Assembly: GCA_958496175.1 (NCBI GenBank)
Contig: OY292277.1
Span: 2,046,001-2,110,000 of the forward strand
Source: Sisyra terminalis
Lineage: Eukaryota; Arthropoda; Insecta; Neuroptera; Sisyridae
DNA: 64,000 nucleotides
Direction of reading: 5' to 3'
Shown here one piece after another: positions 26,001 to 38,424 of this stretch. Within the stretch, counting starts at the first letter, position 1. Each line of letters starts with the position of its first letter. The position numbers and the translations under genes are program-made. The notes under the pieces were generated by a model that searched no databases, was not told where the DNA came from, and saw only the letters and a list, made by a program, of their open reading frames with translations.

Positions 26001-26828
26001 ACCACCCCTTTTTATTTTTGTTATATAAATCAGTTTGTTCATATTCAAATGTGCGTAATTTTAATCACTCTATCGAAAACTTGGAAAATCTAATTTGATT
26101 GTAGGGTTCTAAGTTTTGAAAAGAGAAACCTTTAACGTCTTGATAAAATAAAAAATTGGCAAAGCATTGAACAAATATTGAAATTTTCTAGTTGCATAAA
26201 TGCAAATAGTGTTACTGTTTTCTTCCGAATAAATTCCATTATATAACAGTTGCATAGTTAATAAAAATCGACAGTTTTAAGAAAATAATGTATTCATTGT
26301 TTTTGGTTTTTGTTTTGATGTCCTACCGATAAACAAATAGAACTATTAGTGTCAAATTTCAAACAAATAAAGTTATTAAATATTTAAAAGCGACTGATTC
26401 TTGCAAAGATTTCTTGTACTTGAAATGCTATCGATGGCTGATCGTAGACTTGAGATTTAATCTATTCAGTTATTTGGCAAGAATGAAACATTATTAAATT
26501 AAGCGTAAATTATCTTAATAATAGTAAATAGTAAATAGTTTTAGTTTATTTCCATGAAACACAATACCTGAAGAAAAAAAAATCAACTCAATCATTGTTA
26601 AATGAATAAATGCAAAACACAAAAAGCTTTTCTTTACTTGTAAATTAGTTAACAATTAATATCAATTTTCTAATTGATATAGAAACCCAATTTTTCTTTT
26701 AGTATTTTTATCGACTTCCTACTATTGAGACTAGATAGGGAGTTTTAATTCTATACAATGGTTATTATTATTTTTTTCCTCCAATTTTACCCAATTTTTA
26801 TTCTATATTGACAAAATCTTAACGTAAA
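23005..26828. other. Gene-free stretch
   Basis: No gene recognised. The segment 23,400-23,640 is more GC-rich (many GACGAC/CGACC words) without an open frame of note and could be regulatory or 5' UTR sequence; nothing decides it. The remainder is very AT-rich. Confidence 0.5.
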
Positions 26829-27360
26829 TCTATCCTAATATATAAAATTCTTACGTCTGTCTGTACTTTTCAATTTTGAACCCAATTTTAGGGTAAATAT
26901 TTGTTTCAAGAGGCCCTTATTCCAAATTTAACATTTTTAAAATTTTTGTCTGACTGTCTGTGTGTCCCGATTTAACTAAAGAACGAAACAACTGAATTTA
27001 ATGAAATTTGGTATTAAGATACAACACAATTTTCCACAGACTATAGGCTACTTATTGTTCCAAAAAAATAATAAGGGAAGGTATTCCCTAGGGATGAAAA
27101 CAGAAATGTTTATTTTAGATAGGTGAATTATATATCATTGGAAAGGTAATTTAAAGTTAGAAAATAATCTGTAAAAATATTTTTAGTTGAACTGACAGAA
27201 AGCACAGTTAATTAAATTTAAATTTTAAAAAAATGTCTCTTTGAAATATAAACATTTATATATATAAAACTCATAGTTGATGTTAATAGCGTAATGGGTT
27301 ACGTATCTAACATTCTAATGCTCCTAGAACTTATTATATTAATTTTATTAACAGTAATTT
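26829..27360 (+). mobile_element. Helitron-like element, partial copy
   Basis: Begins A|TCTATCCTAATATATAAAA and continues with the diagnostic word pattern of a widespread arthropod repeat: paired CTGTCTGT words, then GAAATTTGGTATTAAGATAC and GACTATAGGCTACT at about 27,000-27,052. A tRNA-like A-box segment is at 27,283-27,326. No CTRR end is found, so the 3' part is lost or diverged. It is related to the fuller copy at 39,367. Assignment to Helitrons rests on that copy's termini. Confidence 0.5.
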
Positions 27361-30300
27361 TATGTCAAAGTAATTAAAATGAAAGTTTTATTTTGATTTT
27401 CTTGATTCAGAATGAAATTTTAAATGTAATTAAAGCTTATTTAACTTCACATAAACAATTTATTTTCATAAAAGACCATAACAAAATGTATTTAAATTCT
27501 TAAGAGTTGAATGTTTAATCAACACTGAGCTTAATGAAATTTTAATGAAGTTTTGCTTGGCTATTTTGTATTTAAAATTGTTGGAATCGACCATATAAGT
27601 AATTACTTATATTTTTTACATAGAACAAGCGTCGATTAATAAATTTTATGTAGAGATTTATAAACGATTTCTTTCCTTTTATCGTTTAAGTATCTCCTTA
27701 TCGATTGAATTCATTGAAAACTCACATAATTAACGTTTTTTTTTTCTCTCATTCCAATAACTTACCGTTTATTTAAAGGGTAATGGAATAAGTTCTGGTT
27801 TGGTCGTAAGAAAAGAAGAAGAAAAGCGTTGTCCACAGACGTTGGCATAATTCGTTTCTAACTTGATCTTGAACGGCGATAAATTTACGAGTATTTCATC
27901 GTCTCAATGTTGGATTTTGAATCTATGGTATTTTTTTTTTTTTGATCAAATAAAAATACTTCATTCAGAGTTCAGAGTAGAAAAGAAAAGTTAGTGGAAA
28001 AAAAATAAATAAATAAGAAGAACCACTTGTTTAAGTTGTAAGAATTTACATTTTTTTGCAGGGACGGTAGTTGAAGGATTTTTTCCCTGTATCTACCGAT
28101 CGATGGTGTATGCAATTTTCATTATTACATGTCCAACATAAATAATATTAGCGACAAGAGTCCAGGGAGTAAACAAGGCTTTAAAATGATATTTGTTAAA
28201 GCACTTGTCCGCAATTTGCTAAAGAGACGACAAAGCCAGCAAAGCATTTTGCCCAATCGTCACCCAACTCCTTCACATTCCTCCCGACAGCCACTCATCA
28301 TCATCCACTTAGCCATGGATTTTTTCCAATCAACCATTTTTTTTTTTTTTGGAGAATCCCAGTACGCTATTTGCTTAGTTAATAATATTACTCGATAAAT
28401 AATTTATTGGAAACTATGCAAATACAACGATATCCGCACCGATTGTACGATGCAATTTTTCCACAGTCGTAATTCACATGAATGAAATGTAAAGGTTTAA
28501 TAAAATATGAATATATACAGGAGGAACAAAACTCATGTGACATTATATGAAAATTAAATTGAATTGCCACGTAATGTATTTGTTAAATTTAGAAGGAAAT
28601 TCAATTGAACGATTGGTCACGTAGATTGGTTGCGGTAGTTACGGCGCCTAGAATTACGACGCCTTGATCTAAAAACCGTATAGGTCTCGAGAAGAGGAGA
28701 ATTTTTCAATGAAAAGAAAAAAAAACGGCCCATTTATTAAATGCCTATTCGTTTTTTTTTTTTATTATTGTAATGCTATTATTGTTATTAGTCGGATGTT
28801 GCGTGCCGGTAATTTGTATGCGGTCCACGTCCCATTAGTGTGGGGACGTGTTTTGATCTGAGCGCAAGATTGCTTTGTTGGAGGCGTTTGTGCGAAATTG
28901 TTGCACATTCTTAAACGTCGTTTTATCTCGTTTTTGGTGTTTTTTTTTTTTTTTTTTTTTGGCATATTGCATTTTGCATTGACTAGGATGCACTCTTTCG
29001 AACGGTGGAGAGCACATTTTCTTGGAAGTGGCCGCGGGGCGACAACAACCCCGCGCCCCGACAGACAACTCCATCAAAAGCGAAAATTTGTGTTTTAATA
29101 ATTCATTCCTTGGCGAAAAAATTTTCGACCAGTGAACCATATGAGACGCTGGAAATAATTTCATGGATCATATCGTTGGACAGGTGTCAGACGATTTACA
29201 CCTCATAAATCACATTTATATGTAAATTGATTTTTCCCAACTTGAAATTTTCATTCAAAATATTTAAAATTTCAGAACAAATTTTTCTCAAATTCTAAAC
29301 TCGTTAACGATTGAGTTAGTTTCATAGGGGTTTTTTTTTCGGGGTTTCAATTTGTTTAACCACTTGTTAATTCGGTAATCAACCAATGATAATTTACGAG
29401 AAGCCTCTAAGGTGTTCAATAAAATACTTTTATCTACACAAGTTTCCATAAAACATTTTTGACGGCGACAAAAAGAGCCACGAAATAAAATTTCAAGTTA
29501 TACTTAATAAAAAAAAGCCGGTTAGTAATCATACAATTTGTGTGCTATATAATAAAAACACGTGTAACTAATGTTTTCACCCACACTATGTATGACACGT
29601 GGATATTATCCCATTTTTTTAATGATTTATGTACAAAATTTGTAATTTTTTCGTCAGTCACGAAAACTAAAATTATTATTTTTAAACTACACAGACATCT
29701 TGCACCCAATAAAATTAATATTTCATCCGAATTGCATTTGCATTTTTTGCTATTTCCAAAACTAAACTAAGTTTACCATAGAAGTAGAACGTTTCATTTT
29801 ATAAAAAAAAACACAAATATTTTATAACTTTTACGGTCGAATTAAAAAAAAACATTAGACTAAACCTGGGTGCATTTCAGTGCAATAAAATTAAATATAT
29901 GTTACTATTTATTGAATTAACTCAATGTCATGATTTGCGTTAAATTATTTTAAAAAAAAAATACAAAACCAATTAGTGACTTTCTCTCGTCGTTCATTCG
30001 TCAATAGACTTTTCTAAAAAAATGGTCAATATTTCTAACAACACGGCAGTTAATTGATAAATATTTGCATTAATTATATTTTATTGACATAATCAATAAT
30101 AAGCAAATCAACAATCTCAAGTTATACCTGAAGTAATTAAAAACTTTAAAAAAAAAATCTCCGTATATCTTTGATTCTTGTCTGCATAAATATATCCATA
30201 CTGATTTCTTCGTTTTATAACACGTAAATTTCGTAACTGTTTTCATAATGAAGCAATCTTAATTAACCAAATAATCCATAAATTTAACGAATTCAATGTT

Positions 30301-32227
30301 TTCGGTGTCTATATTAATGTCAGAGTTTATTAAAGGTGTACCTACCTAAGTATCACCCAACATAATACGAATTAATTTTATTCAAATTTCGAGGGTCGCT
30401 CATTTATTATATGAATATTACAATTTTATTATAACTTAGCGGACTTTATGAAAAAAAATTTAATGTCTAAATTATATTTTTATTTTCTTTCTTGACTCAA
30501 CCAAAGTGGAGTTGGGTGATTTATTCAAATTGGGTATTATTAGAACCACCATTATTAAGTGATAATTCTCTTTTAATATTATCGTTTAATTTGGACGTAC
30601 TTGGGTGGGCTTTTTGAATGTTCAATGAAGAAAAAAAAACAGTTATATTAACCATAACATATTTCATACAAAAGCTGTACTAACAAATGAGGTGCCATTT
30701 TATAGGAAATTATTTTTACTATTATAACCATAAGAATTTTAATATTATACTTTTTGTTTTCTTTCGAAGACTTTTCAGCTGTTTTTTTCTATATTAAGAA
30801 TATGGAAATAACCCAAATTAATGGCAAGAGTATTTGAAAAGTAAAAAGTTGCAAATAATTCAAGTTAAGCTATTGACAACGCGTTAATGTTAGATGAAAT
30901 ATTAAGTTTCAATTCGAGGAAATTAGTATTATATTCGTGACCAAGCCAATCACTATGAATCATGGAGCTTTCGTAAGCTAAATAGTGTTTTATATAAAAG
31001 CCCTTCTAATTATTGTGTGCTTTTTGAAATCATTCACCCATCAACCTAAAAGTAAAATGTTTGCAAGAACTATAAGATAAAGCTCCCATTTTTGTGGCTA
31101 TAAAAATAGCGATGTAATAATACATTTCCATCAATATATTATTCTATTCAATTATTTTCTTTTTAGAATTGGATTAGGAAAAGAAACAATAAAAAGTATG
31201 AAGATTTTGATGTCTATACAAATTCTGGGGAAAAAATAGATTGGACAGAGCTTTAGCAGCTTTTCGTACAGCAAGAAAATTGCAAGCTCTGAGCTAAGCC
31301 ATTAACTCGTACTAAACACACGACACAACCAATGTTGCAATTAATTTTAACACATCAAAACTCATTTCATTATAATTCAATACTTGAACCGCAAATACTG
31401 CAATTACCCAATGAAAAACTATAACTAATTACTATTGAGATAATCAAAAACAACTACAATAAGTCATAAGTAATAACAATTTCAAAAAAAAAAAATGTTA
31501 ATATCTTTAACTATTATTAGTTGGCAAATAAATTCTCAAGACTAAACAAATAAATCGCTCATAACAGCCAACAGAGACCCAAGTATGAAACTCAATCATT
31601 TCGAGGACATTGGAAAGTCAAAAAATCACAGGTAAATACCTAAAGCAGACTACTTTTTTTTGTTTTTTGAAAAACCAAAAATTTAATGATTGATATGGCC
31701 AACACTTGAACTTGTCATAAAAACATCCCCAACAAATCATTTACGTGAACCCTTACAGACTGAAGTAATTACACGTGGTAATCTCCATTACTATTATTAG
31801 TAGGCACTAATAATATAATAATAAATCAATAAGCCTCCGGCAATTTGAGTGGAAAATTATGATTGATAAATAAAATTAAAATGTTTAAAATAAAAAAAAA
31901 TGTATGTATGATCGAACGATTCGTTAAATTTGTTGTAAATATATTGGAATTAATAATAAGAAGGATCTGAACGATAGATTGGAATTATAATTTTATATTC
32001 TGTTGGCGCCTCTAATGCATATAAATAAAGAGCAATAAATAGTGGAATTAAATGTTTTAATATAACAACATGGGCGTAATATATGTAATATTATTCCGGA
32101 ACAGTTAATGATCACCTGCTACTGTCCAGTCACGAAATGGCGACTATCTATCATGAGATTACCGCAAACGACTTGGTGTCACAGAAAAAAAAATAATATA
32201 CATTTCCGATACACTAATTAAATATAT
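27361..32227. other. Gene-free stretch
   Basis: No gene recognised. Includes a GC-richer segment at 28,800-29,060 with an 8-bp perfect hairpin (28,826-28,850) and long A/T tracts. The short open frames around it overlap one another on both strands and have no family resemblance. Confidence 0.5.
28826..28850. repeat. Perfect 8-bp hairpin
   Basis: CACGTCCC (28,826-28,833) and GGGACGTG (28,843-28,850) pair across a 9-base loop. A T run follows on the plus strand. Function unknown. Confidence 0.7.
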
Positions 32228-32531
32228 AATTTCTAGTCAAAGACATTCTCAAACTGTTACGATAACAGATTTTAATTTTTCCTTTAAATTTTTTGGTCTT
32301 ATCTTTTGTTGGACAATACATATTTTTTAAAATTGATGTTTTGCACTCTTTACTTGAAAATTTGGTGGCAAGAAATTTGACTTGACACATATATAGGAAT
32401 TTTGAGGACATTGGAATTAAAACTTAAATCAAATTATCAAAACTGAAGCTTCATTATGTGTGGCATTGAATTGACCATAAACTTTCAATATAACATTACA
32501 AAAAAAGCTCCATGTTAAGGTAGCACTATCG

Positions 32532-32762
32532 ATGTGTCAAATACGTGTGCTTTGATTGATAATATGATGAAGAGGGGAAACATTTGTTCAAATCAGCGTT
32601 TTCCAAACAGATGAACTATGAGAAAGCACAGTTTTCATTTTATTTCACCAAAATTATAATTTAAATTACAATGCAAGTGATATCAGTTTGCAAATAATTA
32701 TAGAAAAACGTGTTACGTTTATATGCATTTCAAATAATACAAACCCCACGTACTTGACACAT
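32532..32762. repeat. Small inverted-repeat (MITE-like) segment in left arm
   Basis: ATGTGTCAAATACGTG at 32,532 and its near-perfect inverse at 32,747-32,762 (15 of 16) bracket about 230 bases absent from the right arm of the fold-back repeat, which simply reads ATGTGTCAATAGGGTGTCC. The right arm therefore shows an empty-site-like state. Because the arm itself keeps the ATGTGTCAA word, this may be a late insertion or a segment deleted from the other arm. Confidence 0.5.
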
Positions 32763-33447
32763 TTGAGTGTCCGTTATTTCCTAAATTGCTTTTTTTACAG
32801 CGATCGCCCCCTAAATTTTTAGATTAAGATATAAAAAAAATTATCCAATACAATTAAGCTCCTAATTTCTTGATTAAACCGTGCCGGAATCATATTACTT
32901 TTACCATTTAAATAACATGGGATTGTTTGACTTTTTACCATTTAATTTTTTTTCTCAGAAACAAATGAATGAAAAGATTTAAGATGAAATTATTCTTACG
33001 TAAAATTTAACGCTCTACAAAAAAGGTCTCTTATAAATTTTCGATTAAATCACTCCATCAAAGGTTATTCAATATTTAACTTGTGCCAAATATTTTCAAC
33101 TTTTTGCTCATTTTTACTATTTTTAACAATAAAATCATTGGAAGAGAAGATAAAAATTATTATCATTAGAGCGCCAGTGATTATTTGTGTTAATTTAATG
33201 GCTTGAACTGAAAATAAAATAAAAAAAACATTTTTTGACAATTAAAACAGGTGACATAAGATCCGCATTCACTATAGTCGTGAAATTCAATTTATCCAGG
33301 ATAACTGTGTATACAATATATAAAATATGTTGCGGACCAATTTATGGCGTATAATTTAATATAATGGTATATAAAAATCACAGCATAAACATAAACTTGA
33401 ACAGAAGTTCAAACAAAAATATTCGTGACGTATTGCTCAGAGATGTA

Positions 33448-33593
33448 TTTCGATTGCCAAGCAATCTTCCTCAGTGGTCATCAAATAGTTTGGATCACTC
33501 CGTAACTGCTTTGTGATGATTCATGTGAATCATTTGAAAAGAGTGATCCAAACTTCTTGATGATCACTGAGGAAGATTGCTTGGCAATCGAAA
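33448..33593. repeat. Head-to-head hammerhead-like motif pair at palindrome centre
   Basis: Plus copy: CTGAGGA (33,567-33,573), a 6-bp hairpin GATTGC-TTG-GCAATC (33,575-33,589), then GAAA (33,590-33,593). Minus copy: the same with GAAA at 33,448-33,451 and CTGAGGA at 33,468-33,474. CTGAGGA satisfies the hammerhead CUGANGA box. After the plus-strand GAAA an ACGTAT/ATACGT hairpin (33,595-33,600 with 33,608-33,613) precedes a C, like stem III before a cleavage site. Two extra bases separate it from the core, and stem I is not supported. Confidence 0.5.
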
Positions 33594-34410
33594 TACGTAT
33601 CTGAGCAATACGTCACGAATATTTTTCATATACTATTATATTAAATTATGCTACATAAATTGAACCGCTATATATTCTATATATTGTATACACATTATAA
33701 CTGTTCAAAGTCAGCGAAAAAATCATATTTTGACTATCCAGGATAAATTTTCGTACTTTAATCAATATTTTTTACCTACAAACTGAATTTCATACTAATT
33801 AATGAGACTATCGACAAAAGTTCAATGAAAAATCGAATTTTTATCAGTTCACCTGACGCCATCTATGAGAAATTTCTTAGAACTTGTAGTCAACATCATT
33901 TTTATTGAGCCTATAGTCGATTGGTTTGTCGTTAAAAAGTTAAATGTTGAATAACTTTTAAACGAATGATTTAATCGAAAATTCATAAGAGACCTTTTTT
34001 GTAGAGCGTTAAATTTTACGTCAGAATAATTTCATCTTAAATCTGTTCATTCATTTGTTTTTGAGAAAAACAAATTAAATGGTAAAAAGTCAATACAAAT
34101 TAAATGTTATTTAAATGGTAGAAGTAACATGATTCCGGCACGGTTTAATCAAGAAATTTAGAGCTTAATTGTATTGGATAATTTTTTTTACATCTTAAAC
34201 TAAAAATTCAGGGGGCGATCGTTTTAAAAAAATCAATTTGGGAAATAACGGACACCCTATTGACACATCGATAGTGTTATCTTAAAATGGAGCTTTTTAG
34301 GTTTTTCGTAACGTTATATTAAAAGTTTATAGTCGATTCAATGCCATACATAAAAAAGCTTCAATTTTGATGATTCGATTTAAGTTTTGATTCCATTGTC
34401 CTCAACATTC

Positions 34411-34432
34411 ATATATATATATATATATATAT
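34411..34432. repeat. (AT)11 microsatellite in right fold-back arm
   Basis: A pure AT run that expands the right arm relative to the corresponding left-arm site near 32,390. Confidence 0.9.
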
Positions 34433-34595
34433 TTGTGAAGTCAAATTTCTTACCACTGAATTTTCAAGTCAAAAGTACAAAACATTAATTTTAAAAGATA
34501 TTTATTGACCACCGAAAGATAAGAAACAATAAATTTTAAGAAAAAATTAAAATCTCTTATCGAAACAGTTTGAGAATGTCTTTGGACTAGAAATT

Positions 34596-37434
34596 CAGTC
34601 TTCAATCAAACTATTTTAATTATAATCTATCAATATCAATTTTTTTCCATAGTTTTGCCACGTTTTTCTTGTTTGCTTTGGCCGATAAATATAATTATAG
34701 ATTTTATCAGGAAAATGGCGTGAATATGATCTAATTATCTATTGCGTGTGTTTAATTATCAATTAGTAAAATGAATCCTCGTCTATGGATGTAGGGAGCT
34801 TAAAGGGGGGGCGTTCGAATTGGCGGTTTTATTTTTTTTTTTGTTTTGCTGTCGGCCGACCGGTTTTATGAAGACTATCGCAGCAAGTGAGAGGGGTAAA
34901 TAGGCCAATTTTATCATAAATAATGTATTTGCCGTAATTGAATACGATGCCGTTTTCATGGTTAGGCAAATCTACGGAAAACTCATTTTCAAGGCGTTTT
35001 TGTTATTTCATAGATTGAAAAACACTTAGTAAAGTTATGATTGAGAAAACTTATGATTTGTATAACTTCTACTGTTGAAGAGCTTTTTTTTCTTCAAATC
35101 AATGAAAACTAGAGCTTCATAGATAGTTGAAAGCTGTTCACTGGTGAATTGTAAGCATTGCCTTGAATCGACCTGATTTAAAATTTCTAAAGAAATAATC
35201 AAAAGTTGATATGAAAAAAAAATGCTGTTAATAATATGTTCTTGGTTGGCTAAACGTGTGTGATTTTGGGAAGTGAATATTTTTGGTTTAAACTTAATCT
35301 GCAAGTTGACCTTTTGGCTACGAGTCGTCGACTAGTCACGATCAAAAACTAATCAACGATTTTAAGAAGCCATCGACGACGATCTTCCCTCGTCTGCATC
35401 GTCGATTTTCGTCCACCGTGACTCGATCAAAAATTTCATTTCTCTGTCGTCGGATTCATTAGAATTTTTATGTTTCTTTTTTTTTTATTCTTTCGTTTGA
35501 AATTTTATTTTTGTACAAAAAGAGAGATGTTCCTACTTCAAACGATACCGTGAAAGTTGTTTCCACATAAAATTCATTGGTGACACATCCCAATTCTGTA
35601 CACAAGTTTTGTCGTCGCCTATCTGCATACATACATACATACATACATATTTGCCTGTGTCACTATTTGTGTGATAGTAAACGTAAGTATTGGCATAAGA
35701 CTACCTTCTTCTTTTTTTCTTAATCAAAACGAGAAGAGAACTGTTAATGAAACAATTTGTAAATGGAAATCATTGTTACTTAGGATTCGAATAAAAATAT
35801 CTCATACATACATAATTCACAAACGAGTTTCATTCAAATGTTTCTCTTCTCTTCTTCTTTTTTTTTTTTTGTTCTTCGTATCTTAACAATATTTTACACT
35901 AAACGTTTTCATCTTGATCAGCCATCCAAATAATTGTTTGGAAATAAAGACATAATCCGTACATAGGTAAGTGCATATATATGCAATATATATATAAGTG
36001 CAATCAAGTAACTTGTCGCACGTTACGATACTTGGCATTTGTACATAGCAATGGTACAAAATATAAATTTTTCACGGAACATTTAAATGCCTACGCAAAA
36101 TCGATTATGCCTCACATTACGATCCAACCATATTGTACCTGATTTTTTTCAAAACTTTGTAACATGTTTTCAGTATTTCAAATGCCTTTTATTATGTCCT
36201 TCGGCACATAAATTTCACATTTAATTAGCCACATTATAATGATAAGAAACGTCATATAACTAAAAAACATAAATAATTTAAACTATCCACATCTCTCTCC
36301 TCTACAACTAACTAACGAAACCAAATACCTACGAAATTTCTGATTTTAAAACAATTTTTACACGTACAAAAGCCAGTTTAAGTTTCAGCCACTGTGGTCA
36401 TTTAGTTGAATTTATTTTATGTTTACGCCAAAATTATTTCGTATCTGGTATCTGATATAATGAATAAAAGATCTCTCCCCCACCCCACCCCCCACCAATT
36501 TAAATAATAAAATATAATCACAACAGTTTGGGCGCTAAAATATTAACTTTGTCGCTAAACCGCTAAATGTCAGCGTTGCACTTTTTCCTTGTAAAAATTA
36601 TAATCAGATACAACTAATTAACATACATATAACACGTAAAGCAATATTTCGCTGCAAAATGAAGCACTTTGTAGGTAGAAAGATTAAGAATTATTTAATG
36701 CTTTTCAATTCAACAAAAAAAACAAAGTAGAGAACAGAGATCGAGACAAGGAGGAAGAGAGTTCATTGAAAATCAATTTAATCAATGAATCGAACCATCC
36801 ACTCTTTTTCTCAATCACAAGTGATGATCGTGGGCGTTTTGTAAATTAACTAATTAATTAAGTAGTTATCGATAGATATAATTGATTTTTATAAGATTTC
36901 CAATGAGTATACTAATGTAATGATGTTCATATCTAAACATAGAAAATTTAATGGAAGAAAAATTCAAAAAAAAAAACAATGATTTTTCGGCGCTACCAAT
37001 AAAAGTGAGTTATCAATATTCGGGTTACGACTAGGGAGTGCCAAAAGTAAAAAAAAAAACAGTTTTTTAATACATAGCGACTGTGTTAAAAAATATGAAA
37101 TACTATACTTATGAGCTGTTACAAAAGTACTGAACGAATTCCCAAGCATTCTCAGCCCTGATTTAGAACAATAATTAATAATCTTTATAATTATGAGGAT
37201 CTTTACTATATTCAAATAATTCATACTTTGTTTTTTTTTATTTTTACGCAAAATTTCGCCATTTATTACTGCTTTTTCAAGCAATTATAAAGAACCATAT
37301 AAATGTATGAAGAATTAGTTTTTAACACAATGTCATTTATGTTGATATAATAATTAATTAACAATAAAAAACCCACGTTACAAATGTAACACACATCAAT
37401 CAAATGTAAATATCCAATAAACTTTTCCAAAAGT
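34596..37434. other. Gene-free stretch
   Basis: No gene recognised. 35,300-35,480 is rich in CGTCG/CGACG words, and a GTAAGT sits at about 35,682 on the plus strand, so a 5' UTR exon is conceivable but unproven. It holds an ACAT microsatellite (35,626-35,649) and a C-rich run near 36,478-36,495. Confidence 0.5.
35626..35649. repeat. (CATA)6 microsatellite
   Basis: Six tandem CATA units, no gene context. Confidence 0.9.
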
Positions 37435-37442
37435 ATAATAAC

Positions 37443-38424
37443 TAGAAATCGGATTATACACATTTGCATGTTTGCATATACAACTGCATATAATTCTATT
37501 TTTATAGTGTCATAGCATATTTTGGTGCATTTTCAAGGACAAAGCTCATTTCGGTAGTTATACGTATTAGATGTGTTATATTATACGTCAAACTTTGAAA
37601 GTATTGAACCCAATATTGCCCACGGATTATATCAAGTTGCAGAAAAGATCAGAAACGAGTTCGGGATAGCCAAAAAGTTGAATTCTTCTAGAAAAAAGAG
37701 CTTTTAAAAGCACTATGGCGACTACATGCATATAAAGAGCAACTACCAAACGTAACACTACTCACAGAATCAATTAGTTGGAAAATTTGAAAATCAGACT
37801 CCATTGCAATCAATTCATGCAAGCTATCATTTCAGGATTTTTCAATCAAAAAAAATATTGCTCTTAATGCAACACATTTCAGCATTAAACTCGATGCAAT
37901 CGAGAAACTAAACACATTCTTCTGTGCAAGTCCATGGAAATATTCGAAAAAATGATTAGACAGAGTAACACCCTTTCGAGTTAACTATTGCAATAGGTTT
38001 GTGGCAAATTAAATGCAGTTTTGTATAGAAAGGAATAAAGGAAATTGATGCATTTATCAGCGGCACTTCTGATGGGATCTTGGAAAATTCCGCCAAATTT
38101 CTAATTCTGTCGGGTAACATAAGTTGACGTCAAAAGTTTTAGCTGTTCACTTTTTTCACCCGTATGGCCCAATTGTGGCTCTAAATCATCCAAGTTCCCA
38201 CTCAAATACATAGAAACTTTCTGGAGAATAGGCCTGGCGGCCTAGGAGAAGTTCAGTACTGTACATAAGCACAGAAGAATTAGATAAATTAAGATAAATA
38301 TAATGTGAATATAAACATAAATTTTCAAAATAAATGGTTTTTGATTGTGCATATTTCACCCTCTTTCAGTGTATATTTGGTTGCATATATTCTCATTTTA
38401 ATAGTGCATATAATCCAATATATA
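37443..38424 (+). mobile_element. Degenerate hAT-type DNA transposon, copy B
   Basis: The second copy of the family at 3,297, in the same orientation. It starts TAGAAATCGGATTATA and ends in a decayed inverse (TATAATCC followed by AATATATA). The flanks ATAATAAC (37,435-37,442) and TTAATAAT (38,425-38,432) match at 6 of 8 bases, consistent with an old 8-bp target duplication. The interior aligns with copy A along nearly its whole length (for example the 37,625-37,770 and 37,790-38,290 blocks). It lacks about 70 bases present in copy A around 3,650-3,720. Both copies carry the same broken transposase traces, so the parent was probably already defective or both are equally old. Confidence 0.75.

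Larger units (their letters stand above)
32228..34595. mobile_element. 2.4-kb diverged fold-back (inverted repeat) element
   Basis: The sequence from about 32,228 inward is the inverse of the sequence from about 34,595 inward, with substitutions and indels. Matching landmarks are AATTTCTAGTC (32,228) with GACTAGAAATT (34,585), GTGTCCGTTATTTCC (near 32,770) with GGAAATAACGGACAC (near 34,240), and GTAGAGCGTTAAATTTTACG in the right arm with its inverse in the left. The innermost 80-base arms (33,421-33,500 and 33,541-33,620) are nearly perfect around a 40-base loop. I found no coding sequence and no sure target duplication. It may be a fold-back transposon with ~1.1-kb terminal repeats, or two element copies joined head to head. 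The divergence between arms argues that it is old and real. Confidence 0.8.

Noticed and set aside
28835..29164. 109-codon minus-strand frame across a poly-T tract
   Set aside because: It is held open by a long Lys run from the homopolymer and overlaps other frames on both strands; no family resemblance.
32228..34595. Palindrome as an assembly or chimeric-read artefact
   Set aside because: The arms differ by many substitutions and indels and by a 230-base insert, so they are not a copying artefact of one read.
36964..37469. Minus-strand frames of 106 and 67 codons
   Set aside because: Low-complexity AT-rich translation (Ile, Lys, Asn, Phe) with no motif; part overlaps the hAT copy B boundary.
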